Below the pieces are notes generated by a model, which searched no databases, had not been told where the DNA came from, and saw only the letters and a program-made list of their open reading frames with translations. From Aldehydirespirator sp965261105 (GTDB taxonomy: Bacteria; Actinomycetota; Acidimicrobiia; Acidimicrobiales; Aldehydirespiratoraceae): DNA of 64,000 nucleotides. The stretch lies in NCBI GenBank assembly GCA_965261105.1, contig CBDHCM010000006.1, forward strand, positions 4,092,001-4,156,000, written 5' to 3'. The position numbers and the translations under genes were made by a program. Below are positions 17,447 through 25,514 of this stretch, piece after piece; within the stretch, counting starts at the first letter, position 1, and each line of letters begins with the position of its first letter.

Positions 17447-18730
17447 TCAGTCGCTGGAGTACGGGCCCTTCTCGCGCCAGACCTGACCGGTCGAGCAGTG
17501 CAGGCCCCCGCCCTCCTTCATGAACTCCGAGTAGGGCACCTCCACCACCTCGACGCCCGCAGCCCGCACGTTGGCGATGCTCTGGGCGGCCTCGGCGTGC
17601 ATCACCACCAGCCCGGGCTCGAGCGGCAGGATGTTGGCGGGCGCGTACTGGGCCTGCTCGGAGTGCTCCACTTCGACGATGGTGTAGCCCCGCTTGCGCA
17701 GCCACTCCAGCGTGGTGAAGTCGAGGCCCGGCGAGTAGGTGACCACCTTGCGGAGATCCAGCGGGGCGATGTAAAGATCGGGATGGTGGCCCACGCCGCT
17801 GGGCGCGTCGTAGTACTTGGACCCGGGGAACTCGATGTGCAGGAACGTCATGTCCTCGACGTCGAGGCCGGCCGAGCGGGCGATCACCGGCTTCATCTGC
17901 TCGAGGCCCTCGTCGTTGAAGGCCATGCCGTTGCCGGAGACGAACACGTCCTCGGCCAGGAAGTGGCACGGCCCGATCTCGAAGACGCCGGTGCCGGTGA
18001 CGGCGAGCGACTCGGCGGTTATGCACGACGACAGGTCCGACGCCAGGAACACCACCGCGTCGGCGACGTCGCTGGGCTGCACGAGACGGCCCAGCGCGGT
18101 GCGGGTCAGGATCCTCTGCTCGACGTCGGTGACGGTGATGCCGTGGCGGCGGGCGTCGCGGGCCATGGTCTCGGTGTTCATCTGCGACTCGACCGCGCCC
18201 GGGCACACCGCGTTCACCCGGATGCCGAACGAGCCGACCTCGCGGGCCAGGGACTGGGTGAGGCCGATCACTCCGAACTTCGAAGCGCAGTAGCTGGCGA
18301 AGTCCGGTTCTCCCTTCAGGCCTCCGATCGAGGAGATGTTGACGATGCTGCCTCCGCCGGTGGCAGCCATCAGCCCGACGAAGGCCCGGCAGCACAAGTA
18401 CACGCCGGTGAGGTTGACGTCGAGCGTCTCCTGCCATCGATCCGGGTCGAGGTCGGCGACCGAGCCGAAGCGGGCCACCGCGGCCGTGTTGGCCAGCACG
18501 TTCACCGGCGCGTCCGCGGCCGCGTCCCCGGCGGCTGCGGCCACCGAGCCCCGGTCGGTGACGTCCACCTCCCGCACGCCGATCCCGTCGGCCCCGACGC
18601 GCGCCAGGGCCGCCGCGGAGCTGTCCCACACCTCGACGGTGGCGCCGTGGTCGCTCAGCCTCCGGGCCACGACGCTGCCGATGTCGCCCGCGCCGGTGAC
18701 CACGGCCCTGCGACCCTCGAGGAGGCTCAT
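17447..18730 (-). CDS. Chimeric SDR / half arginine-deiminase-fold protein
   Basis: 427-residue composite. Residues 1 to about 245 are a near-complete short-chain dehydrogenase: TGAGDIGSVVARRL, NTAAVARFG, SIVNISSIGGLKG, SYCASKFG (YxxxK), NAVCPGAVES and SSCITAESLAVTG. From about residue 246 it becomes the C-terminal half of the neighbouring deiminase-fold protein (residues 200-384 of 19844-20998), including HHPDLYIAPLDL, PANILPLEPGLVVMH and the catalytic-Cys segment GGGLHCST. The join falls at a shared TGTG, suggesting an in-frame deletion. ATG at 18730 overlaps the LLM stop. The dehydrogenase could still work; the half deiminase domain probably cannot. Confidence 0.85.
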   Translation of the reverse strand: MSLLEGRRAVVTGAGDIGSVVARRLSDHGATVEVWDSSAAALARVGADGIGVREVDVTDRGSVAAAAGDAAADAPVNVLANTAAVARFGSVADLDPDRWQETLDVNLTGVYLCCRAFVGLMAATGGGSIVNISSIGGLKGEPDFASYCASKFGVIGLTQSLAREVGSFGIRVNAVCPGAVESQMNTETMARDARRHGITVTDVEQRILTRTALGRLVQPSDVADAVVFLASDLSSCITAESLAVTGTGVFEIGPCHFLAEDVFVSGNGMAFNDEGLEQMKPVIARSAGLDVEDMTFLHIEFPGSKYYDAPSGVGHHPDLYIAPLDLRKVVTYSPGLDFTTLEWLRKRGYTIVEVEHSEQAQYAPANILPLEPGLVVMHAEAAQSIANVRAAGVEVVEVPYSEFMKEGGGLHCSTGQVWREKGPYSSD

Positions 18731-19809
18731 CCGGCGACCGCCACCTGCGATCCGAGGACCTGGGGAACGACCTCGCCCATGAACAGCTCGTGGGAGCGGC
18801 GCACCTGCTCCCAGGTGAGCTCGCCGAAGGAGAACTCCCCCAGGAACACGTTCACGCCGAGGCGCTCCTGCAGGTGCTTGATCTTGGCCGCGACGGTGTC
18901 GGGGCTGCCGTGGAAGAACTTGAGGCCCTCCGCGGAGCCGTCCATGTCGGCCCGGATGGCGGCCAGGCGGCCCAGCGACGCGGTCGTGGCCTGCTTGACC
19001 GCGGAGTCGCCCGCCCGGCGCGAGCGCCGCCTCTCCTCCTCGAACAGCGAAAGCTGGCGCAGGAAGTGGTCGTACATGAGCTCCTTGGCCTCGGCGTCGG
19101 TCTCGGCCACCAGAGTGGAGGCCAGATAGGTGATCGGCCTGCGGTCCGCGGCGGTGCCGGCCTCGTCGCAGCCGCGGCGGTACTCCCGGAACACCACCTC
19201 GTAGAGGTCCATCCCCACCACCCCGAAGCCCCCGATTCCGAAGCCCCGCAGCCCGTACTCGTAGCCCTTCGCCGGGGTGTTGGTGGGCACCCAGATCGGG
19301 GGATGGGGGCGCTGCAGCGGCCTCCACGGCAGATCCACGTCGATGTACTGCCAGAACTCGCCCACGAACGAGAACGGGCCTTCCGCGTTGAGCCCCTTGA
19401 GCACGATCTCAAGGCCCTCGTTGAACCGGCCCACGTCGCTGTGGGTGCTGATGCCGTAGGAGGTGTGCTCATGGGGTGTGATGCCCCGGCCCAGCCCGAT
19501 CTCGAGGCGCCCGCCCGACATGTGGTCGAGGATGATCATCTCCTCGATCACCCGCAGCGGCTGGCTGATGGGCAGCAGCACCACCATGGGGCCGAAGCGC
19601 ATGTGCTCGGAGTTCTGGGCCACCACCGTCAGCGACAGAGGCTGCGACGGCGCCATCGAGAACCGTCCGGTGAAGTGGTGCTCGGTGGTGAAGAAGTAGT
19701 CGTAGCCCAGTTCGTCGCAGAGGCGCACCTCCGCCGCGAACTCGTCGAGGCGCTGCTTGGGGCTGGCCGTCTCCTTCTCGGCCACATGGCTGAACACGGC
19801 GAACTTCAT
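18727..19809 (-). CDS. Luciferase-like flavin monooxygenase
   Basis: 360-residue LLM-class enzyme of the bacterial-luciferase-like branch. Features: MKFAVFSHVAEKE, DYFFTTEHHFTGRFSMAPSQ, VVLLPISQPLRVIEEMIILD, GGRLEIGLGRGITPHEH, HPPIWVPTNTPAKGYEYG and LNVFLGEFSFGEL. The EHHF segment and the GLGRG turn are the usual flavin/substrate region. It lies between the intact deiminase-fold gene and the chimera, and its TGA overlaps the chimera start. It is a candidate oxygenase that would open or oxidise the substrate. Confidence 0.92.
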   Translation of the reverse strand: MKFAVFSHVAEKETASPKQRLDEFAAEVRLCDELGYDYFFTTEHHFTGRFSMAPSQPLSLTVVAQNSEHMRFGPMVVLLPISQPLRVIEEMIILDHMSGGRLEIGLGRGITPHEHTSYGISTHSDVGRFNEGLEIVLKGLNAEGPFSFVGEFWQYIDVDLPWRPLQRPHPPIWVPTNTPAKGYEYGLRGFGIGGFGVVGMDLYEVVFREYRRGCDEAGTAADRRPITYLASTLVAETDAEAKELMYDHFLRQLSLFEEERRRSRRAGDSAVKQATTASLGRLAAIRADMDGSAEGLKFFHGSPDTVAAKIKHLQERLGVNVFLGEFSFGELTWEQVRRSHELFMGEVVPQVLGSQVAVAG

Positions 19810-19843
19810 GGCCGCGGCCTCCCCGGCGCCGTCTCGGGCCCGA

Positions 19844-20998
19844 TCACGACGGCCGGTCCGTGGAGTAGGGGCCCTTGTCCCGCAGCAGCCGCATGGTGGA
19901 GCAGTGCAGGCCGCCGCCGATGCGCAAGAACTCGGAGTACGGCGTCTCGATGACCTCGACGCCGGCCTTGCGCACCGCGGCGATGGCGTCCGGCGCCTCG
20001 GAGTGCATCACCACGAGGCCGGGCTCGATCAGCATCACGTTCGCCGGTGCGAACAGCCGCTGCTCCTCGATGTCGACCGTCACGATCTTGTAGCCCCGCT
20101 TGCGCAGCCACTCGTAGGTCCGGAAGTCGAGGCCGGGCGGGTAACAGATCACCTTGTCGACATCGAGGGCGCACACCGACATGTCGGGATGGTGGGATTG
20201 GCCGGTGCGGGGATTGAAGTAGACGTTGCCGGGAAAGTTGATGACCAGCGTGGTCATGTCGGAAGGGTCTAGGCCGGCCGATCGGGCCACTACAGGTATG
20301 AGCTGTTCGAGGCCTCCGGAGTTGTAGGCCAGGCCCCGACCGGCCACGAACACGTCCTCGGCGAGCCAGTGGCACGGTCCGGCCTCGCACACGCCCGTGC
20401 CTGTGATGGTGGCTGCAACAGGTATTCCCAGGCAGGCGAACGCCCATAGCGCCAGGTACTCGGCCCGGCCGGTGCCGAACGGGCTGATCGCCACCTTCTC
20501 GATGACCGACCCGCCCCGCACGACCAGCAGCTCGTTGCCGGCCCAAGTGCCCCGCATCGGGCCGAAGGCGCCCACCGCGGGCTGCGGGAAGTCGATCCGG
20601 TGCACCAAGACACCCGCCTCTTCGAGCTTCTGCTGGTATTCGAGGCTCTGGTCGCGCATCCGGCCGATGTCGAGGTCGTCGTGGCTGAGCCCCATCGTCG
20701 GGAAGTACTCGGGGTCGTGGTCGTAGAGGGGGAAGCGCTCGGACTCGGTGATGTTGACCAGAGCCGCCTCCCGCAGGCGACCGATCCCGTTGGCGCCGCA
20801 CTCGCGCCCGTAGATCTTCGGATAGATGTCGAGGTAGTCCATATGGTGCCAGGTGTCCACGCTGGGCGGCCGGCCCGTGACGTAACCCGGCATGCCCTCC
20901 AGCGTGAACCCGCTCGATGCGAGCTCTGCCTGGGTCTCGGCGATGCGCTCAGCCCAAACTTGTGGGAGGGGCGGGGTCTTGGGGACTGATGAGGCCAT
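19844..20998 (-). CDS. Arginine-deiminase-fold (amidinotransferase-type) protein
   Basis: 384-residue member of the guanidino-modifying (ADI/DDAH/amidinotransferase) superfamily. Recognisable parts are AFGPMRGTWAGNELLVVRG, GVCEAGPCHWLAEDVFVAG, a segment with NFPGNVYFNPRTGQSHHPDM, PANVMLIEPGLVVMH, and near the C-terminus GGGLHCSTMRLL, whose Cys would be the nucleophile. The typical EGGD motif is replaced by EAGP, so the substrate may differ from arginine. Operator D lies 58 bases upstream, and this is the first gene of the run down to 14410. A C-terminal half of a paralogue is embedded in the chimera at 17447. Confidence 0.82.
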   Translation of the reverse strand: MASSVPKTPPLPQVWAERIAETQAELASSGFTLEGMPGYVTGRPPSVDTWHHMDYLDIYPKIYGRECGANGIGRLREAALVNITESERFPLYDHDPEYFPTMGLSHDDLDIGRMRDQSLEYQQKLEEAGVLVHRIDFPQPAVGAFGPMRGTWAGNELLVVRGGSVIEKVAISPFGTGRAEYLALWAFACLGIPVAATITGTGVCEAGPCHWLAEDVFVAGRGLAYNSGGLEQLIPVVARSAGLDPSDMTTLVINFPGNVYFNPRTGQSHHPDMSVCALDVDKVICYPPGLDFRTYEWLRKRGYKIVTVDIEEQRLFAPANVMLIEPGLVVMHSEAPDAIAAVRKAGVEVIETPYSEFLRIGGGLHCSTMRLLRDKGPYSTDRPS

Positions 20999-21055
20999 TA
21001 GCTCTCCCAGGTGTCGTTTCCGGCCCCATCGGGGCTCGATACGCGTCCGAAGCCT

Positions 21056-21070
21056 AAACGTCGGACACTT
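21056..21070. promoter_or_regulatory. Putative GntR/FadR-type operator, site D
   Basis: On the minus strand it reads AAGTGTCCGACGTTT, core GTC-C-GAC, and is followed by TAGGC as sites B and C are followed by TACGC. It lies between the CoA-transferase stop (21077) and the deiminase-fold start (20998), so it should control the 20998-14410 run. Confidence 0.6.
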
Positions 21071-21076
21071 TGGCGG

Positions 21077-22306
21077 TCAAACGCAGGGCGCGGTGTCATC
21101 CGCGGCTCCGCCGAAGGCGCCGTCGGCGCGGAACTGGTCGATGCGGTCGTCGTCGTAGCCCAGGAGTTCCTTGAGCACGTGCGGCGCGTCCGCACCCAGC
21201 GCCGGTCCTGGCGACAGCGGTCCGGCGGTGGGATAGCCCCCCACCCGCACTGGCGTCACAGGCTGCCGGATCGTCCCATGGTGGGGGTGGTCGGTCTCGA
21301 CGATCACTCCCCGGGCCAGGGTGTGAGGGTCGCTCAATGCCTCGGGAACGCCCTGGATGGGTCCCGACGGCACGCCGGCCTCCTCTAGAAGCTCGAGCCA
21401 TTCCGAGGCTGTGCGTTTGCCCAGCGCTTCTCTGAGGATCGCCAACAGCTCGTCCTTGTTGGCGTATCGGGCCGCGAAGTCTGCGAACCGCGGGGCATCG
21501 GCCAACTCGGGCATGCCGATGACCTCGGTGAGCCGCTGCCAGAACTTCTCCTTGGCGCAGCCGATCACCAGCCATCCGTCACTGGCCTCGAAGATCTGGA
21601 ACGGGACGAGCGACGGATGCCCGGACTCGGCCACCCGCTGGGGCTCGAACCCGCCGGTGAGGTGCCAGGTGCCCAGGTAGCCGAGCAGACTGATAGCGGT
21701 GTCGTAGAGGCTCAGGTCGCAGTCCATCCCGACGCCGTCTCGGCGGGCGGCGTGGATCCCGGTGAGCAGCGCGATTGCGGCCACGAAGCCGCCCGAGAAG
21801 TCCACCATCGACAGACCCGACTTCGTCGGCGGCCCGTTTGGGTCTCCGGTTAGAGCCATCCAGCCGCAGAGACCCTGCAGTATGTAGTCGTAGCCACCCT
21901 GGCTAGCCCGGGGGCCGGTCATGCCGAAGCCGCTGAGCGAGCAGCAGACGATCCGGGGATTGAGCTCCTTGAGGTCGTCATAGCAGATGCCGAGCACGCC
22001 GGGAAGGTCGCCCCGCAGATTCGAGAACACCGCGTCGGATTGGACCACCAGGTCGTTGAACACGGTCCGGCCCGCCTGGCTGCGGATGTCGAGCGCGACG
22101 CTGCGCTTGTTGCGGTTGTAGGTCTCGAAGAAGAGGCTGGAGTCCCCGCGCTGGAACGGGGGCAGGTAGCGGGCGATGTCCCCGCCGGCCGCGGGGTCCT
22201 CGATCTTGATTATCTCGGCGCCCAGGTCGGCCAGGTGCATGGTGGCGAAGGGGCCGGCGCCGTATTGCTCCAGAGCGACGATGCGCACGTCCTCGAGGGG
22301 TCTCAC
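21077..22306 (-). CDS. CaiB/BaiF family (class III) CoA-transferase
   Basis: 409-residue class III CoA-transferase, which moves CoA between carboxylic acids. Features: MRPLEDVRIVALEQYGAGPF with LADLGAEIIKIEDPA, NRNKRSVALDIRSQAGR, SLSGFGMTGPRASQGGYD, the YDTAISLLGY region, and the second domain with LVIGCAKEKFWQRL and GVIVETDHPHHGTI. The expected catalytic Asp would be in the segment around VGMDCDLSLYD. Operator C (22320-22334) is immediately upstream. It activates an acid for the acyl-CoA dehydrogenase and MaoC steps, if the island works as one route. Confidence 0.95.
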   Translation of the reverse strand: MRPLEDVRIVALEQYGAGPFATMHLADLGAEIIKIEDPAAGGDIARYLPPFQRGDSSLFFETYNRNKRSVALDIRSQAGRTVFNDLVVQSDAVFSNLRGDLPGVLGICYDDLKELNPRIVCCSLSGFGMTGPRASQGGYDYILQGLCGWMALTGDPNGPPTKSGLSMVDFSGGFVAAIALLTGIHAARRDGVGMDCDLSLYDTAISLLGYLGTWHLTGGFEPQRVAESGHPSLVPFQIFEASDGWLVIGCAKEKFWQRLTEVIGMPELADAPRFADFAARYANKDELLAILREALGKRTASEWLELLEEAGVPSGPIQGVPEALSDPHTLARGVIVETDHPHHGTIRQPVTPVRVGGYPTAGPLSPGPALGADAPHVLKELLGYDDDRIDQFRADGAFGGAADDTAPCV

Positions 22307-22319
22307 ACCTCGGAAGCGT

Positions 22320-22334
22320 AAACCTCAGACATTT
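22320..22334. promoter_or_regulatory. Putative GntR/FadR-type operator, site C
   Basis: On the minus strand it reads AAATGTCTGAGGTTT followed by ACGC, very close to site B. It is 14 bases upstream of the CoA-transferase start. One half of the core deviates (GAG for GAC). Confidence 0.58.
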
Positions 22335-22348
22335 GACCGTCAAAGAGA

Positions 22349-22594
22349 GCCCCAGAACCAGTCATCCGCATCCGCGACAATGGAGTCGCAATCCCGGCCG
22401 ACTCCATGGACAAGATCTTCAACCCGTTCCATGCGACGAAGCCGTCGGGAACGGGCGCGGGACTGGGACTCAGCCTCTCCAGCGACGTGGTGCGGCAGTA
22501 CGGCGGCTCGATAACGGCACAGTCCGAGCCCGGCGAGTTCACAGAGACGACCGTCAGGCTTCCGGCAGCCGACCGCGGCGCGAGCGCCAACTAG
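22349..22594 (+). pseudogene. Histidine kinase ATPase-domain fragment
   Basis: About 80 residues of a sensor-kinase HATPase domain: the G1 box RIRDNGVAIPADSMDKIF, the F box NPFHATKPSG, the G2 box GTGAGLGLSLS, and the final strand TETTVRLPAA before the stop. The N box, dimerisation domain and sensor part are missing, and there is no start codon with a ribosome site. It begins right beside operator C, so it looks like the edge of another deletion. Confidence 0.8.
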
Positions 22595-22658
22595 CCCGGC
22601 GTTCTCCGGGTGCAATAGGTCATCGTGGCGACCTCATGGCACGACGGTAGCCGCAAGG

Positions 22659-23591
22659 CTAGATGGACTGGCTGGGGAAGCCGAGGCCCTCGTGGTCCTT
22701 GCCGGCCATGTTGGCGTTGAGGCGGGCCTCGGCCATCAGCTTGGCCACCACTGGGCCCAGCTCGGCCGGATTGTCGGGCTGGACCTCCACCGGGCCGAGA
22801 TGCCAGCCCTCAGCGATGCCGAGATTCTCGCCCCGAATGTCGAAGACCCGGCCGGTCACGTTGGCCGCCTCGGGGCTGGCCAGCCAGGTCGTGATCACTG
22901 CGACCCAGCGGGGGTCGATGCTGTCCTTGAACTCCTCGGACGCCTCGTTGCCGCCCATCAGCGGGGCGGTGAGGCGCGACCAGGCCGTGGGGGCCAGGCA
23001 GTTGACGGTCACCCCGTAGCGGACCAGCTCCTGGGCCGCGATCACGGTGAACGCGGCGATACCCGCCTTGGCCGCGCCGTAGTTTGTCTGTCCGACGTTG
23101 CCGTAGATGCCCGACGGGGAGGCGGTGTTGATGATCCGCCCGTAGGTCTCCTCGCCGGACTTGGTCTTGTTGCGCCAGTAGGCCGCGGCGTGGTGCGACG
23201 GCCCGAACGTGCCCTTGAGGTGCACGGCCACCACGGTGTCCCAGTCGTCCTCGGTCATCGAGAACACCATGCGATCGCGCAGGATGCCGGCGTTGTTGAC
23301 CACGATGTTGATGTCGCCGAAAGTGTCGATGGCCTGCTGCACCATGGTCCCGGCGTCGTCGAAGCCGGCCACGCTGCCGCCGTTGACGACCGCCTCTCCC
23401 CCTCCCGACGTGATGGCCTCGACCACCTCGGCCGCGGGCGTCATGTCGGCACCTCCGCCGAACTCGTCGCCGCCCAGGTCGTTGACCACCACCTTGGCGC
23501 CGTGCTCGGCGAGCATCAGGGCGTGCTCGCGTCCGATGCCGCGCCCCGCGCCGGTGACGAGCGCCACTTTGCCTTCGAGAAGCCTGCTCAT
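22659..23591 (-). CDS. Short-chain dehydrogenase (MFE-2-like hydroxyacyl-CoA dehydrogenase)
   Basis: 310-residue SDR. It resembles the dehydrogenase domain of multifunctional enzyme 2: TGAGRGIGREHALML, VVVNDLGGDEFGGG, VVNNAGILRDRMVF, NTASPSGIYGNVGQTNYGAAKAG with the Ser and YxxxK catalytic residues, and a C-terminal extension after FDIRGENLGIAEGW. The start is ATG at 23591 behind AGGAGG; the longer reading lacks a ribosome site. It probably oxidises a 3-hydroxyacyl-CoA, the step after a MaoC hydratase. Confidence 0.93.
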   Translation of the reverse strand: MSRLLEGKVALVTGAGRGIGREHALMLAEHGAKVVVNDLGGDEFGGGADMTPAAEVVEAITSGGGEAVVNGGSVAGFDDAGTMVQQAIDTFGDINIVVNNAGILRDRMVFSMTEDDWDTVVAVHLKGTFGPSHHAAAYWRNKTKSGEETYGRIINTASPSGIYGNVGQTNYGAAKAGIAAFTVIAAQELVRYGVTVNCLAPTAWSRLTAPLMGGNEASEEFKDSIDPRWVAVITTWLASPEAANVTGRVFDIRGENLGIAEGWHLGPVEVQPDNPAELGPVVAKLMAEARLNANMAGKDHEGLGFPSQSI

Positions 23592-23687
23592 GGAACCTCC
23601 TGATGTGCCGCCTGCCGGCAGCGAGGTCACGCTATCGGTTGGGCTTCGAGGGTCACCCTCGGAGTGCCATCATCGTCCGCCCAGCGC

Positions 23688-24296
23688 TCACCAGCCCCGG
23701 GCGACCCATTCGTCGAGGTGCGGGGACTCGGTGCCGAGGGTGGTGTCGAGGCCGTGGCCGGGCAGCGCGATGGTGGCTCCGTCGAACTTGCTGAAGATCC
23801 TGTCCTCGATGGATCCGACGATGGTCGCGAAGTCGCCGCCGTCGTACCCGGTGGCGCCCGGCCCGCCCGGGAACAGCGTGTCGCCGGTGAACAGCAGGGG
23901 CGTCCCCTCCACGTGGAACGACATGGAGCCCGGGGTGTGGCCCGGGGTGTGCAGGGTGCGCAGGCGCAGCCGGCCGATCTCAACGACCGTGTCGTCCTCC
24001 AGCAGGTAGTCGTAGCTGGGGAGCATGGCCGCGTCCTCCGCGGTAACCCCCACCTCGTACCCGGCGTCGCGCACGGCCGGAATGGCCTGGATGTGGTCCC
24101 AGTGGCCGTGGGTCTCCAGCACGGTGCGCACGCCGAGCCCGCGGCACAACTCCAGCAGCCGCTCATGCTCGTTGGCCGCGTCGATCAGCACCGCCTCGCC
24201 GGTGGAGGTGCAGCGGATCACGAAGACGTTGTTGTCGACCGGGCCGACCACCACCTTGTGGACCTCTACCCCGGTGCCGGACCAGTGCAATGTCAT
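23688..24296 (-). CDS. Metallo-beta-lactamase-fold hydrolase (glyoxalase II-like)
   Basis: 202-residue MBL-fold hydrolase. Metal ligands are visible as THGHWDHIQ (HxHxDH), TPGHTPGS, FTGDTLFP and LPGHG. Proteins of this layout hydrolyse glutathione or mycothiol thioesters, or small esters; in an organism with mycothiol the former is a fair guess. The start is ATG at 24296. Readings that extend upstream run through the 37-bp repeat array and are spurious. Confidence 0.92.
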   Translation of the reverse strand: MTLHWSGTGVEVHKVVVGPVDNNVFVIRCTSTGEAVLIDAANEHERLLELCRGLGVRTVLETHGHWDHIQAIPAVRDAGYEVGVTAEDAAMLPSYDYLLEDDTVVEIGRLRLRTLHTPGHTPGSMSFHVEGTPLLFTGDTLFPGGPGATGYDGGDFATIVGSIEDRIFSKFDGATIALPGHGLDTTLGTESPHLDEWVARGW

Positions 24297-24313
24297 GGCC
24301 CCGACCCTATCGG

Positions 24314-24498
24314 CCGCTCCCTCGGCAACGATGAGGCCGCGACCGCTGCACCGCTCCCTCGGCAACGATGAGGCCGCGACCGCTGCACCGCTCCCTCGGC
24401 GACGATGAGGCCGCGACCGCTGCACCGCTCCCTCGGCGACGATGAGGCCGCGACCGCTGCACCGCTCAGTCGGCAACGATGAGGCCGCGACCGCTGCA
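24314..24498. repeat. 37-bp tandem repeat array, 5 units
   Basis: Units begin ccgctccctcgg or ccgctcagtcgg at 24314, 24351, 24388, 24425 and 24462, with a partial sixth at 24499 that coincides with the stop codon of the zinc-ribbon gene. The variants (cctc/cagt, caac/cgac) change in blocks along the array, as expected for stepwise duplication from the gene end outward. No spacers are present. Confidence 0.92.
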
Positions 24499-24502
24499 CC
24501 GC

Positions 24503-24766
24503 TCAGTCGGCGAACATCCGCACCTCGCCCCTGATGGCGCCCGGCGCGCCGCAGCACCAGCAAGGCACCGACGAAGACCCCCGCCACATGACGTCGCAGT
24601 GCTCGCAGCGCAGCGCGTAGGGCGCTTCGCCGATCGGCAGCGACGGCGCCGGCGGGAGTTCGTCCGAGCGGGGGTGGCGGTTCCGCAGCCGAGCCAGCGC
24701 GGCCGAAAGGGCACGGTCCAATGCACGTGCCGGGAATGCGACCATTTCACGCACGGGCGTCACCAT
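24503..24766 (-). CDS. Small zinc-ribbon protein
   Basis: 87 residues, function not recognised. An N-terminal amphipathic basic stretch (REMVAFPARALDRALSAALARL) precedes a C-terminal zinc ribbon made of CEHC and CWCC pairs about 15 residues apart. ATG at 24766 is the first sensible start; the frame upstream overlaps the divergent cyclophilin gene. Its stop lies in the first unit of the 37-bp array. A nucleic-acid or protein-binding role is possible but unproven. Confidence 0.65.
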   Translation of the reverse strand: MVTPVREMVAFPARALDRALSAALARLRNRHPRSDELPPAPSLPIGEAPYALRCEHCDVMWRGSSSVPCWCCGAPGAIRGEVRMFAD

Positions 24767-24872
24767 AGAGTGCGGCCGCGCGCGGGTGGATGATCCCCGG
24801 CCCGGCAGCGCCTGACAGACAACGCCGGTAGGGTCGCCCGGTCTTTGCCGGCTCGAACACGAGGAGTCAACC

Positions 24873-25433
24873 GTGGCCGTCACACCCTGCCCCGCCGAGG
24901 ACGGATCGAGCCCGGTCCGCCGCGAGTTCCGCCAGCCGCCGCCGATGTGCATCGACGCATCCAAGCGGTACACGGCGACGATGGACACCTCGATGGGGAC
25001 GCTCACCATCGCCCTCGATGCCGCGGCTGCGCCCCTCACCGTCAACAACTTCGTGGTGCTGGCCCGGTACCACTACTACGACGGCGTGATCTTCCATCGC
25101 ATCATCGGTGGCTTCGTCTGCCAGGGCGGCGATCCCACCGGCACCGGCCGGGGCGGCCCCGGTTACCGCTTCGCCGACGAGCTGCCCACACCGGGCCGCT
25201 ACGAGACCGGCTCGCTGGCCATGGCCAATGCGGGCCCCAACACCAACGGCAGCCAGTTCTTCATCATCAGCGGCCCGAACGGTGCCGGGCTCCCGCCTCA
25301 GTACTCGCTGTTCGGCAAGGTTGTGCGGGGGCTCGAGGTGGTGGAGGCCATGCAGAGCGTCGAGACCGACCGCAACGACCGCCCGCTCACCGATGTGACC
25401 ATCAATTCGGTGACGATCACCGAGGCGGACTGA
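24873..25433 (+). CDS. Cyclophilin-type peptidyl-prolyl isomerase
   Basis: 186-residue cyclophilin that catalyses proline cis-trans isomerisation. Family residues are evident: VIFHRIIGGFVCQGGDPTGTG (catalytic Arg), GSLAMANAGPNTNGSQFFI, and LFGKVVRGLEVVEAM. The start is GTG at 24873 behind GAGGAGTC. There is no signal peptide, so it is cytosolic. It is divergent from the zinc-ribbon gene. Confidence 0.96.
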   Translation: MAVTPCPAEDGSSPVRREFRQPPPMCIDASKRYTATMDTSMGTLTIALDAAAAPLTVNNFVVLARYHYYDGVIFHRIIGGFVCQGGDPTGTGRGGPGYRFADELPTPGRYETGSLAMANAGPNTNGSQFFIISGPNGAGLPPQYSLFGKVVRGLEVVEAMQSVETDRNDRPLTDVTINSVTITEAD

Positions 25434-25514
25434 CTCGCGTCGGAGTCCCGCACACTGCGCAGCACCGGCACACCAGCACTCGCTGCGCGAGCGCACGCTA
25501 CAGGAGCACCGGAT

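Noticed and set aside
15149..17486. Several plus-strand ORFs over the MmgE/PrpD and acyl-CoA dehydrogenase genes
   Set aside because: They are antisense shadows without family features; the minus-strand genes are unmistakable.
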